64,000 bases of DNA from Bacilli bacterium. Its GTDB lineage: Bacteria; Bacillota_I; Bacilli_A; RF39; UBA660. How positions within the stretch are numbered: position 1 is the stretch's first letter; each line of letters starts with the position of its first letter. This document shows, one piece after another, positions 8,528 to 15,730 of the stretch. The translations under genes and the position numbers were made by a program. The notes below the pieces were generated by a model. The model saw only the letters and a program-made list of their open reading frames with translations, was not told the DNA's origin and did not search any database. The stretch lies in the NCBI GenBank assembly GCA_017435485.1, contig JAFSEY010000010.1, forward strand, positions 1 through 64,000. Reading direction: 5' to 3'.

Positions 8528-9478
8528 CTATCTATTTTTTAAAAACCAATTAATAGTTTCATGTATTCCTTTGTTAAAATCATATTTTCTATCCCATTTT
8601 AGTTGCTGTTCAATCTTTTTGGAATTTATAGAATATTTTAAATCATGCCCCGGTCGATCCTCAGTATAACAAATTAACGATTCATCACGGTTCACTAACT
8701 TTAATATTCTTTTTATTACATCGATATTTTTCTTTTTTGATTGACCACTTACATTATAAATTTCTCCAATTACTCCTTTATGAAGTATTAAATCAATTGC
8801 TGTAACATGATCGTAAACATAAATCCAATCTCTTACATTTTCCCCACTACCAAAAACTGATATAGGCTCATTATTTAATGCTCTTTTTATTACTAATGGT
8901 ATTAAAGCTCTATCAGATTGATGAGGTCCATAATTATTCGTACACCTTGAAATTGTAACATTTAACCCATATGTTCTGTAATATGATAAAACCAACATGT
9001 CAGCAGCCGCTTTACTGGCTGAATAAGGATTGGAAGGTTTTAAAATAGCTTTTTCCGTAAAGCTTTTTCTAGAACCCAAAGGTAAATCACCATATACCTC
9101 ATCAGTAGAAATTTGATGAAATCTTTTAACACCATATTTTAAACATGCATTCATTAAAATTGCTGTACCTATAACATTGGTTTCTAAAAATACATTAGGA
9201 TTTTCAATTGAATAATCAACTGCAATTTCAGCCGCAAAATTGACAACACAATCAAATTTTTCTTTTTCAAACAAATCATCAATTAAAGTTTTATCAGTTA
9301 TATCGCCTTTTATAAATTTAAAATTAGAATGATTTAATATATTTACTAAATTTTTTTCATTTTGTTTATAAACCAAACTATCAATACAAACAAAACTATA
9401 ATTTTTATATTTATTTAACATATATTCTAAAAAGTTGCTACCAATAAACCCGGCACCACCCGTAACCAATAACTTCAT
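8528..9478 (-). CDS. rfbB: dTDP-glucose 4,6-dehydratase
   Basis: A 316-residue extended short-chain dehydrogenase. The NAD-binding motif is GGAGFIGSN at residues 7-15; the catalytic signature is STDEVYGD (Thr-Asp-Glu) with YSASKAAAD (Tyr and Lys). It makes dTDP-4-keto-6-deoxyglucose, the precursor of rhamnose and other deoxysugars. The usual partners rfbA, rfbC and rfbD are not in the window, so the pathway must be completed elsewhere or the enzyme serves another sugar nucleotide. It probably shares a transcript with the dCTP deaminase downstream, an unrelated pathway. Confidence 0.88.
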   Translation of the reverse strand: MKLLVTGGAGFIGSNFLEYMLNKYKNYSFVCIDSLVYKQNEKNLVNILNHSNFKFIKGDITDKTLIDDLFEKEKFDCVVNFAAEIAVDYSIENPNVFLETNVIGTAILMNACLKYGVKRFHQISTDEVYGDLPLGSRKSFTEKAILKPSNPYSASKAAADMLVLSYYRTYGLNVTISRCTNNYGPHQSDRALIPLVIKRALNNEPISVFGSGENVRDWIYVYDHVTAIDLILHKGVIGEIYNVSGQSKKKNIDVIKRILKLVNRDESLICYTEDRPGHDLKYSINSKKIEQQLKWDRKYDFNKGIHETINWFLKNR

Positions 9479-9560
9479 AAATATCTTCCTAACTTCTTAA
9501 ACAGATTTATTATAACATATATTATATATTTATTCCGGTTATTTTCTAATAATTTATATC

Positions 9561-10256
9561 TTATTTTTCTATATTTTTATTTATATAATTTGCGTAAACT
9601 AATGGAACTATTATTAAAAATGCAGATGCTATATATGATGACATACCATTTTCAATATTAAATATCGAAAGAGAATTAACTAAAGAGTGTGTTATTATGC
9701 AAGGAATAAGTGATTTACTTTTATAAAATATAATAACAAATAAATACCCTATCGAAGTTGCATAACATATTTGCAACAAAGTTGGGATAATCTCCGCGCC
9801 ATTAAGTAGATTAATAATATGTCCCACCCCAAAAGTAATTGCGCTTACAATTATAGCCATTTTAACATTATCCTTTGCCATCATTTTAAATAAAAATCCC
9901 CTAAAAATAATTTCTTCTATAAATCCAATATTAATCATCGTTAAAACATGAAAAATAATTTCACTTGACGAATTATTAATATTAATTCCATTCCAAAGAT
10001 TAACTGATACAATAAAAATTAAGGGGATAAAATATAAATAATCTTTGGCCTTCCCTATTTTTGTCAATCCATAATATGTTGTTCTTTTTAGTATTATTAT
10101 TAACGTAATTAAAAATATAGAAAATATAGTATTTATAATTGCACTTCTATAATCCTCAATCCCAAAATTTTGGATACAATACGAATTTATTAAAATATAA
10201 ACTAATATTAATAATACACAAAACAAAGGTTCATTTTTTTCAAATGTTTTTTTCAT
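9561..10256 (-). CDS. CPBP family intramembrane metalloprotease
   Basis: A 231-residue polytopic membrane protein with about six to seven helices. The CPBP/Abi signature is clear: GFIEEIIFRGFLF (Glu-Glu-x3-Arg) near residues 115-127, a second motif FGVGHIINL with the conserved His, and THSLVNSL with His and Asn near residue 190. Family members process prenylated proteins or bacteriocin-type peptides, or are of unknown role. Nothing in the neighbourhood (Nudix hydrolase upstream, 21 bases away) points to a peptide substrate. Confidence 0.88.
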   Translation of the reverse strand: MKKTFEKNEPLFCVLLILVYILINSYCIQNFGIEDYRSAIINTIFSIFLITLIIILKRTTYYGLTKIGKAKDYLYFIPLIFIVSVNLWNGININNSSSEIIFHVLTMINIGFIEEIIFRGFLFKMMAKDNVKMAIIVSAITFGVGHIINLLNGAEIIPTLLQICYATSIGYLFVIIFYKSKSLIPCIITHSLVNSLSIFNIENGMSSYIASAFLIIVPLVYANYINKNIEK

Positions 10257-10277
10257 AAATATTATCTCACTTTCAAA

Positions 10278-10790
10278 CTACATCTCATAAATAATTTCAA
10301 ATATTTTATTAAAAACATATGAATTATGAAAATCCTTGGCAAAAAAATTTGAATCAATTATATCTTTTAATTCTTTAGCTGTAACTAATTTAAAGCATTC
10401 CACTTCTTCTTTTTGAATCACAATTTTTTTAACATCTATTTCTTTTTTTACTATAAAAACATCGTGAAATTGATACTTATCATCAAAACCAATATTTGAA
10501 TATATTAGTTTTAAATCTCTCTCGCTCAAATCAAGATTTAGTTCTTCTTTTGCTTCTCTAAGTATTGCATCTACCGAATTTTCACCAGAAAGAACGTGTC
10601 CTGCTACCGCACAATCCCATAAACCAGGATTACTTTTTTTATTAAAAGACCTTTGCTGAATTAATATTTTTTCATTTGTAATTATCCATAGGTATACAAT
10701 TCTATAAATATCTTTAGCTTTTGAAGCATCTTGTCTCGACTTAACTCCTATTTTATTCCCATCCATATCTAATATATCCACATATTCCAT
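10278..10790 (-). CDS. Nudix hydrolase
   Basis: About 170 residues with a good Nudix box, GHVLSGENSVDAILREAKEE (G-x5-E-x7-R-E-x2-E-E), at about residues 65-85. The N-terminal EYVDILDMDGNKIGVKSR and LWDCAVAGH stretch fit the subfamily that includes isopentenyl-diphosphate isomerase-like Nudix proteins, but the Cys and Glu of true isomerases are not obvious, so a general nucleoside-diphosphate-type hydrolase is the safer name. Two starts are possible, 10808 and 10790; the latter gives the typical family N-terminus. The CPBP protease follows closely. Confidence 0.85.
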   Translation of the reverse strand: MEYVDILDMDGNKIGVKSRQDASKAKDIYRIVYLWIITNEKILIQQRSFNKKSNPGLWDCAVAGHVLSGENSVDAILREAKEELNLDLSERDLKLIYSNIGFDDKYQFHDVFIVKKEIDVKKIVIQKEEVECFKLVTAKELKDIIDSNFFAKDFHNSYVFNKIFEIIYEM

Positions 10791-10856
10791 ATTTCCTATT
10801 CCCTTCATGTTACTATTTCTCTATCAGATTTTATTATATCATATGTTGTTAATTAT

Positions 10857-11189
10857 ATGCTAAACCAAAACTTTGAACTTAGAGAAACTTTATGCCAAAT
10901 TTTACTATCAGCTTTCAAAGAAAAAGATTACAGCTCTTTTATTAAAATTCTTAATGATGATCACCCTTTAATCTCTGATTATATGAAAACTTCTTTAAAA
11001 ACTCTTAATGAATTTAAAAATAACATCTTTAACAATCAATATCACAATGGGTTTATTGAAGGCAATAACAACTTTATTAAGGTTATTAAAAGAATTGCTT
11101 TTGGTTTTAGATCTTTTTGCAGATTTAAAGCGCGTATTATGATTTGTAAAGGTTTAATCAAATTAAACAAAAAAGTAGCCAATACCTAA
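10857..11189 (+). pseudogene. ISL3 family transposase, C-terminal remnant
   Basis: The 110 codons match only the C-terminal end of ISL3/IS204/IS1001 transposases: NFELRETLCQ, then HNGFIEGNNNFIKVIKRIAFGFRSF and FKARIMI. A complete transposase is about 400 residues, so roughly three quarters is missing. Open frame continues a few codons upstream of the ATG (reading SYVVNY), in line with a truncated longer gene rather than a real start. No 5' part is found upstream, where the promoter of the Nudix gene lies. The remnant marks a past insertion. Confidence 0.85.
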
Positions 11190-11290
11190 CGGCATCAACT
11201 ACCTTATATTTTTATTAATTATCACTTATTTTGTGTCTACACACTATTTGGCAATTAACCGTTTTATGAAGTCAATAAAATGATGTGTTG
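11190..11290 (+). repeat. Probable 3' end of the ISL3 remnant
   Basis: After the transposase stop there is non-coding sequence with ACACACTATTTGGCAATTAA at 11239-11258, which looks like the ACACTATTTG-type terminal repeat of ISL3 elements. No matching left end is seen near 10800, so the element is incomplete. A small hairpin (GTGTTG / CAACAC) follows at about 11284-11304. The rest of the gap up to 11344 shows nothing else. Confidence 0.45.
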
Positions 11291-11344
11291 TTTTTTTACA
11301 ACACAATTATTTATTTTAATCAATTTATAAATTTAACCATAAAA

Positions 11345-12457
11345 TTACTTTTTATTTAATTTCCTAAAAGCCCCACCTATTTCGTTAGTCTGCTTATCTA
11401 TAAATTCTAATTCAGAGTGTATATTATCATAAGCATCATCTAACAAACTTATACTATTAGCTATTATTTCCATTATATTTTCAAAACTAAATATAACTTC
11501 TTTTCTAGTAAAAGCTTGTTCTAAATTACCAGCGACTAACAATTCATACAATTTATTAGGATCAGCGTTAGAATTTAGGATTAAAGTTTCTAAAGGTTTT
11601 AGCTCAATAATACCTTTTCCATTTATAATAGAAGCCCTATTCTTCTCGCCAATATTTAAGACGAATAAATTTGTAACATCATAACCAAATAATCTATCAT
11701 TTTCTTCTATTAAGTTAACAGCATGGTTACCAAAATTATTTATTACCCTTTTGAAAAGCAACTCTAACATTTTATTAATAGATTCACTAGAAACATTATT
11801 GTTAGTATTCCTTTCAATTTGAGGACGATAATCACAACTTATTATATTTGTTTCAGTAGGTAATTTACAGTTTAATATCGAAGAGTTCTTACCACAAACT
11901 GTCAAATAATTATGCAATAATTCTGCATATGCTAAACATACACCTTTTCCTTTTATTACATCAAAAGAATGCAATCCAGGCAATAATAATCTTTCTGATA
12001 ATTTATAACTATGGGTCTTATTAACTGAGTAATAACCATTCCATAACAAATAAGAAAATAGATGTGACAAATCGAAAGAATTATCTATATTGAGTTCTCT
12101 AGCAAGTAATTTATAATTTTCTAAAACTTTGTAATAACTAACCAAAGATTCTTTATATAAAACTTTATATTTTTCAGCACGATTACAAAAAGCATACAAC
12201 ATTAAAGGTTTTAAAAAACCACAATTAAAATCTAACGCTCTTACAATAGCAAGAAGTTCATTCGATTCATTCAAACTTTCCGCTTTGTTCTCTCCATCAA
12301 TTATAGTATTCTCAGATTTTCTTAATTCAATAATTTTTCGATACGCAGCCAAAAGTTTTTGCTCTTCGGTTAAACATTTAAATTCTTTTTTGTATTCGGC
12401 AACTCTTTCTTCGAGTAAGTGTTCTACATCTTTTAATTCTTTTTTACTTTTTTTCAT
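11345..12457 (-). CDS. Transglutaminase-like protein of unknown function
   Basis: A 370-residue protein. A charged coiled-coil-like N-terminus (residues 1-60) is followed by helical sequence and then a transglutaminase-like core: Cys in GKGVCLAYAELLHNYL, His in NFGNHAVNLIE, Asp in FGYDVTN. The order Cys-His-Asp and the C-x3-A-x2-L pattern fit the superfamily. No signal peptide. The promoter at 12485-12513 overlaps an upstream in-frame ATG (12499), so ATG 12457, preceded by GGGGATG, is chosen. It sits downstream of the small RNA unit at 12572-12684. Substrate unknown. Confidence 0.65.
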   Translation of the reverse strand: MKKSKKELKDVEHLLEERVAEYKKEFKCLTEEQKLLAAYRKIIELRKSENTIIDGENKAESLNESNELLAIVRALDFNCGFLKPLMLYAFCNRAEKYKVLYKESLVSYYKVLENYKLLARELNIDNSFDLSHLFSYLLWNGYYSVNKTHSYKLSERLLLPGLHSFDVIKGKGVCLAYAELLHNYLTVCGKNSSILNCKLPTETNIISCDYRPQIERNTNNNVSSESINKMLELLFKRVINNFGNHAVNLIEENDRLFGYDVTNLFVLNIGEKNRASIINGKGIIELKPLETLILNSNADPNKLYELLVAGNLEQAFTRKEVIFSFENIMEIIANSISLLDDAYDNIHSELEFIDKQTNEIGGAFRKLNKK

Positions 12458-12484
12458 ATTTTCATCCCCAAAATTTTCGAGATT

Positions 12485-12513
12485 ATTATATAATGACATT
12501 GGAATGTTGTCAA
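12485..12513 (-). promoter_or_regulatory. Promoter of the transglutaminase-like gene
   Basis: A perfect consensus TTGACA and TATAAT with a 17-base spacer on the minus strand. Its position shows that translation starts downstream of 12485. Confidence 0.85.
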
Positions 12514-12571
12514 ACTTTCCTTTTAATTGGATAATAGCGAAAATGATTCAAATAAATTAATAATTGATAGC

Positions 12572-12684
12572 AAAAAAAGAACTTTTGTGACAAGTTTTTT
12601 TCATTTATATAAAGTTAAAATAGTTCGAACAGATTCGTCAATGGTGCTGTAGCTTACCTTTATATGAACTGTTCCTCATTGACA
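12572..12684 (-). ncRNA. Unidentified small structured RNA
   Basis: A roughly 110-base unit with its own extended -10 promoter, no open reading frame of note and its own terminator (stem AACTT / AAGTT with seven-base loop at 12580-12596, then seven T on the minus strand). Inside it, three exact helices can be drawn: GTCAATG/CATTGAC (12677-12683 with 12637-12643), GAACAG/CTGTTC (12669-12674 with 12627-12632) and ATATAAAG/CTTTATAT (about 12659-12666 with 12609-12616). Their arms occur in the order a b c a' b' c', so they cross one another: either pseudoknots or alternative folds. It does not show the GGAA loop and AGCAGC of SRP RNA, nor tmRNA, 6S or RNase P hallmarks. I cannot assign a family. 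Confidence 0.6.
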
Positions 12685-12689
12685 AAAAC

Positions 12690-12698
12690 ACTATATCA
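12690..12698 (-). promoter_or_regulatory. Extended -10 promoter of the small RNA
   Basis: Minus-strand TGATATAGT fits the extended -10 form TGnTATAGT. The -35 region at 17 bases (TAGATG) is poor, which extended -10 promoters tolerate. Phased 11-bp repeats lie further upstream at 12743-12786. Confidence 0.6.
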
Positions 12699-12742
12699 CA
12701 AACTTTTTAAAACATCTATACAAAAAATGACTATATGTTTCA

Positions 12743-12786
12743 TTTCTGATTATTTTCTGATTAATTTCCGATTATTTTCCGTTTCG
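12743..12786. repeat. 11-bp tandem repeats upstream of the small RNA
   Basis: Three copies of TTTCYGATTAW (12743-12753, 12754-12764, 12765-12775) and a partial fourth, with a strict 11-base period. The same unit occurs twice upstream of the hisS promoter (14409-14430). On the minus strand each unit contributes an A tract once per helical turn. Confidence 0.75.
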
Positions 12787-12817
12787 TTGCCATCAGTACT
12801 TTTTATCACTACATAAA

Positions 12818-14122
12818 TTATTTTCTGTTAAGATTAATTATGTTTTTTAAACTATCTAAATTGTCGAATTCTATTTCTAAATTACTATTATTAAACATGT
12901 CTTTTATACAAAAAACACGTTTCTTAATTTCATCCTCACCAAGAATAATTACATATGGGATTTTTTCTTTATTAGCATAATCTAAACTCTTCTTTAATTT
13001 TTTGTTTTTCATTTCTATTTCAACATTGTAATCTAAGTATCTCAACATATTAGCAATTTTTAAACTTTCTATTTCAGTGCCTAGAGGAATTATATAAATA
13101 TCAGTATTGGATCTTTCATTAAACATTGTATTATCTTTTAATAATTCATAAATTGACGATAAACCAAAACTAATTCCAACTGTTGGATATTTATTACCAT
13201 CATTAATAAAATCCCCTATCATTTTATCATATCTTCCCCCAGCCCCAATACTACCATTAATTTTTCCATTTTTTTCATAAACCTCAAATACATTTCCAGT
13301 ATAATAATTTTGTCCTCTGGCTAATGATGATGAAAATATACATATTGAATCTATATTTATACTTTTTAACATTTTGCTTAAGTTGTTCAATTCTTGCAAA
13401 CCTAGTTTTATTTTTTCATTTGAGGTATCTTGAAACAATTCAATAAGACTATCAAGAGATAAATCAAAATATTTAGTAATATTGTTAACCTGGTTATTAG
13501 ACAAACCTATTTCAAATAATTTTTCTTTAAATTCTATATCTGTTAATTTATCCTTCTTATCAATTATAGTAGTTACATTTTGAACTAAAGAACTATCAAT
13601 ACCACTTTCTAAAATCAATCCAGTCATTAAATTTCTACTATTATATTTAATAATAATTTCAATATTTAATTCGTTAAATGCTTTTACAAATAATGACATT
13701 AATTCTGCTTCTATTAATTGTCCATCTAAACCTACAACATCTGCATCACATTGTGTAAACTCTCTATCTCTGCCAACTCTAACTGGTCCATCTCTAAAAG
13801 CTTTTGCTATTTCATATCTTTTAAATGGAAGCTTAATTTGATTTTTGTTAAGTGCTATAAATTTAGCGAATGGTACAGTCAAATCATATCTTAATCCTAG
13901 TTTTCTTTCTCCTTGATCTCTTAATTTATATATTTCTTTTAATATATCATTCTCTTCATCATATTTATCACTTAAAATATCATAATAGCACAATATAGGT
14001 GTTTCAATTGGCTGAAATCCATATTTTTCAAAAGTTTTTCTTAAAGTATTGTTTATATAATTTCTGATTTTTTGTTCTTTAGGTAAAAAATCATAACCAC
14101 CTTTTACATTTTGTATTTTCAT
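12818..14122 (-). CDS. hisS: Histidyl-tRNA synthetase
   Basis: A 434-residue class II synthetase that charges tRNA-His. The N-terminal VKGGYDFLPKEQKIR, class II motif 2 (FRDGPVRVGRDREFTQCD), the histidine-binding loop GAGGRYDKMIGDF and motif 3 region (YPTVGISFGLSSIYELL) are all present in order, with the usual C-terminal anticodon-binding domain (TDIYIIPLG onward). The usual partner aspS is not downstream. Expression is very probably controlled by the histidine leader-peptide attenuator at 14154-14337. Confidence 0.97.
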   Translation of the reverse strand: MKIQNVKGGYDFLPKEQKIRNYINNTLRKTFEKYGFQPIETPILCYYDILSDKYDEENDILKEIYKLRDQGERKLGLRYDLTVPFAKFIALNKNQIKLPFKRYEIAKAFRDGPVRVGRDREFTQCDADVVGLDGQLIEAELMSLFVKAFNELNIEIIIKYNSRNLMTGLILESGIDSSLVQNVTTIIDKKDKLTDIEFKEKLFEIGLSNNQVNNITKYFDLSLDSLIELFQDTSNEKIKLGLQELNNLSKMLKSINIDSICIFSSSLARGQNYYTGNVFEVYEKNGKINGSIGAGGRYDKMIGDFINDGNKYPTVGISFGLSSIYELLKDNTMFNERSNTDIYIIPLGTEIESLKIANMLRYLDYNVEIEMKNKKLKKSLDYANKEKIPYVIILGEDEIKKRVFCIKDMFNNSNLEIEFDNLDSLKNIINLNRK

Positions 14123-14153
14123 AATAATCCTCTTTTCTATATTTTATTCAATT

Positions 14154-14187
14154 AAAAAATGCTATACAGATAGTACCTGTATAGCAT
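14154..14187 (-). terminator. Attenuator terminator in the hisS leader
   Basis: An 11-bp perfect stem (ATGCTATACAG / CTGTATAGCAT) with a seven-base loop, then six T on the minus strand, 32 bases before the hisS start codon. Its 5' arm can instead pair with an upstream segment at 14204-14215 (see the regulatory entry), which would prevent termination. Confidence 0.9.
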
Positions 14188-14337
14188 AATAGTTTATTTA
14201 TACGCTAGATACAAGCACTACAAATAGCACTTGTACCTACAACAAATTTTAATGTCGTATTAACAAGTGCAGACTATTATGATGATGATTAAATTTTATT
14301 ATTTGATTTAACATAATAATCTCTCCCTTTCAAAATT
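14188..14337 (-). promoter_or_regulatory. Histidine leader-peptide attenuator of hisS
   Basis: Mutually exclusive helices are visible in the leader. A (14263-14270, GCACTTGT, inside the leader peptide reading frame) pairs with B (14227-14234, ACAAGTGC). B extended (14225-14235) pairs with C (14210-14220) as an 11-bp hairpin with a four-base loop. C (14204-14215) also pairs over ten positions, with a two-base bulge, with D (14176-14185), the 5' arm of the terminator. A ribosome stalled at the run of three His codons would leave A free: A-B, then C-D, and read-through. A ribosome reaching the leader stop would cover A: B-C forms and the terminator follows. This is inferred from sequence pairing only. 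Confidence 0.8.
14249..14314 (-). CDS. hisL: Histidine-rich leader peptide of hisS
   Basis: A 21-codon reading frame starting MLNQIIKFN and followed at once by three His, then ending NSLHLLIRH, so five of 21 residues are His. AAAGGGAGAG lies eight to nine bases before the ATG, a better ribosome site than that of many genes here. It lies between the hisS promoter and a perfect terminator. The high His content in this place, upstream of the histidyl-tRNA synthetase, indicates a regulatory peptide whose translation senses charged tRNA-His. Confidence 0.85.
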   Translation of the reverse strand: MLNQIIKFNHHHNSLHLLIRH

Positions 14338-14343
14338 GATATT

Positions 14344-14372
14344 AGTTTACCACTTTTTATGATATTTGTCAA
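14344..14372 (-). promoter_or_regulatory. Promoter of hisS and its leader
   Basis: TTGACA (14367-14372) and TAAACT (14344-14349) with a 17-base spacer on the minus strand; transcription should start near 14337, about 20 bases before the leader peptide ATG. Confidence 0.85.
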
Positions 14373-14408
14373 AATTCATTTTTTATTTCATTCTCATTTA
14401 CCAATTAA

Positions 14409-14430
14409 TTTCTGATTATTTTCTGATTTA
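14409..14430. repeat. Two 11-bp repeats upstream of the hisS promoter
   Basis: TTTCTGATTAT and TTTCTGATTTA in tandem, matching the units at 12743-12786. They lie about 36 bases upstream of the -35 hexamer. Confidence 0.7.
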
Positions 14431-14496
14431 TGTTTATTAGACATTTCTAATTTATAAATATCACTCGCTCATTTCACTACAAAATTTAAACCAAAC

Positions 14497-14525
14497 AAAA
14501 AAATCACTTTTCAAAACAGTGATTT
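14497..14525 (-). terminator. Terminator of the tRNA-Thr transcript
   Basis: Stem AAATCACT / AGTGATTT with a T run on the minus strand. Confidence 0.85.
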
Positions 14526-14536
14526 TCCTTTATAAA

Positions 14537-14570
14537 ACTTGACTTTCTAGACTATCTAGAGAGTTCAAGT
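14537..14570 (-). other. Stable hairpin just after tRNA-Thr
   Basis: A 14-bp hairpin with one bulged base (arms ACTTGA plus CTCTCTAG, and CTAGAAAG plus TCAAGT; five-base loop) starts ten bases after the tRNA CCA end. It is not followed by a good T run, so it is more likely a 3'-trailer structure, for example a processing signal, than the terminator, which lies further down. Confidence 0.6.
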
Positions 14571-14580
14571 GAAACTTTTA

Positions 14581-14654
14581 TGGTGCCGTAACAGTGAATT
14601 GAACACTGATTAAAGCCTTACCATGGCCTCGTAATACCATTATACTATTACGGC
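14581..14654 (-). tRNA. tRNA-Thr (GGT)
   Basis: A full 74-base cloverleaf with encoded CCA: acceptor GCCGTAA / TTACGGC, a short D arm with GG, anticodon stem AGGCC / GGCTT with loop ATGGTAA (anticodon GGT), T stem CAGTG / CACTG with loop TTCAATT, discriminator A. The first pairs G1-C72 and C2-G71 and the anticodon agree with threonine identity. Confidence 0.95.
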
Positions 14655-14664
14655 AAGTAATTTA

Positions 14665-14693
14665 ATTATATCAGACAATTTAATTACTTGCAA
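14665..14693 (-). promoter_or_regulatory. Promoter of tRNA-Thr, within an inverted repeat
   Basis: TTGCAA and TATAAT with a 17-base spacer and an upstream TG at the -10. The 10-base arms GCAAGTAATT (14653-14662) and AATTACTTGC (14682-14691) flank the -10 and overlap the -35 and the first tRNA base. The repeat can also act as the transcript end of the cation efflux gene. Confidence 0.75.
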
Positions 14694-15551
14694 TTATTTT
14701 GGATTAACATGCACCATACAATGTTTAACACTACTTATTGTGTCTTCTATTTTATCATGAACATCATGAGCTATTTCATGGGCTTTTTCAAAAGTTAAAT
14801 TACGATCGGCTGTTATTTCTAAATCAATATATATTTTATTACCAAATATTCTTGTTTTTAATTCATCAATACCTAAAACTCCATCGGTTTCAAAAACCAA
14901 GCTTTTAATTTGATCAACTGTTTCATCATCACATGATTTGTCTATCATTTTGGATATTGCTTCTTTAAATATATCTATTGAAACTTTAATAATTAATAAA
15001 GCAATAATTATACAAGCCGCAATATCAAAATACCACAACCCCATTATTGTTCCAGCAATACCAACTAAGCTTCCTACAGATGATAACGCATCACTTCTAT
15101 GATGCCAAGCATCTGCTTTTAAAGCATCAGAATTAATTTTCTTCGCCACTTTGATAGTATAATGATACATCCACTCTTTTACTGCTATCGATATAACGGC
15201 AACTCCCAAAACAAATTTTGAAGGAACAACATAATCATGAGCTATTAAATTATTTATCCCTTCAACTCCAATTAATACCCCTGTTACAAGAAGACAAAAA
15301 GCTAAAATAATTCCAGCAACATTTTCAAATCTTTCATGGCCGTAAGGATGATCATCATCGGATTTTTTTCTAGCAATAATAAGACCAATAATAACAATGA
15401 TTGTACTAAAAACATCGGAAAAACTATGTACACTATCAGAAATCATCGCAGAGCTTTTACCAATAATTCCTGCGATTAATTTAAAGATTGCTAAAACAGC
15501 ATTAACAATTATTGTAACAATAGAAACTTTAATACCTATTTTTTCATTCAT
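14694..15551 (-). CDS. Cation diffusion facilitator family transporter
   Basis: A 285-residue CDF transporter (Zn/Mn/Fe/Co-type divalent cation exporter driven by protons). Six membrane helices in the first 200 residues, with the two metal-site motifs of the family: DSVHSFSDVFS in helix 2 and WHHRSDALSS in helix 5, followed by the cytoplasmic domain from about residue 205 ending in SSVKHCMVHVNP. The DDDHPYGHERFE loop is typical. Metal specificity cannot be read. It is a single gene between tRNA-Ala and tRNA-Thr. Confidence 0.93.
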   Translation of the reverse strand: MNEKIGIKVSIVTIIVNAVLAIFKLIAGIIGKSSAMISDSVHSFSDVFSTIIVIIGLIIARKKSDDDHPYGHERFENVAGIILAFCLLVTGVLIGVEGINNLIAHDYVVPSKFVLGVAVISIAVKEWMYHYTIKVAKKINSDALKADAWHHRSDALSSVGSLVGIAGTIMGLWYFDIAACIIIALLIIKVSIDIFKEAISKMIDKSCDDETVDQIKSLVFETDGVLGIDELKTRIFGNKIYIDLEITADRNLTFEKAHEIAHDVHDKIEDTISSVKHCMVHVNPK

Positions 15552-15603
15552 ATTTACCCTATCCTATTCTTTATATAGTATGTTGAAATTTTTATTTTGT
15601 GAC

Positions 15604-15628
15604 AAAAAAAATGACTAATAAAGCCATT
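15604..15628 (-). terminator. Terminator of tRNA-Ala
   Basis: Stem AATGGCT / AGTCATT (one mismatch) with a five-base loop, then seven to eight T on the minus strand, just after the tRNA. Confidence 0.75.
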
Positions 15629-15639
15629 AATATTCAAAT

Positions 15640-15716
15640 TGGTGGAGAATAAGGGACTCGAACCCTTGACCCCCTGCGTGCAAGGCAGGTGCTCTAGCCA
15701 ACTGAGCTAATTCCCC
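15640..15716 (-). tRNA. tRNA-Ala (TGC)
   Basis: A 77-base cloverleaf: acceptor GGGGAAT / ATTCTCC, D arm AGCTCAGTTGGCTAGAGCA, anticodon loop CTTGCAC (TGC), T arm with TTCGAGT, encoded CCA. Acceptor pair G3 with U70 (GGG/CTCC context) marks alanine identity. Confidence 0.97.
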
Positions 15717-15730
15717 AAGAGAACAAAACT

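Noticed and set aside
10857-11260. Complete insertion sequence
   Set aside because: Only the last quarter of an ISL3 transposase and a possible right end are present; no left end or 5' part is found.
12572-12684. Small SRP RNA or another housekeeping RNA
   Set aside because: The GGAA loop with the AGCAGC strand of SRP RNA is absent, and the crossing helices do not fit the SRP rod. No tmRNA, 6S or RNase P motifs are seen.
14188-14337. T-box in the hisS leader
   Set aside because: The AAGGNTGGNACC signature and Stem I elements are absent; instead there is a translated His-rich frame.
14581-14654. tRNA-Gly (GCC), suggested by the GAGGCCATGG stretch and Gly-like D arm
   Set aside because: The only good cloverleaf places ATGGTAA in the anticodon loop, giving GGT (Thr), with Thr-type first base pairs.
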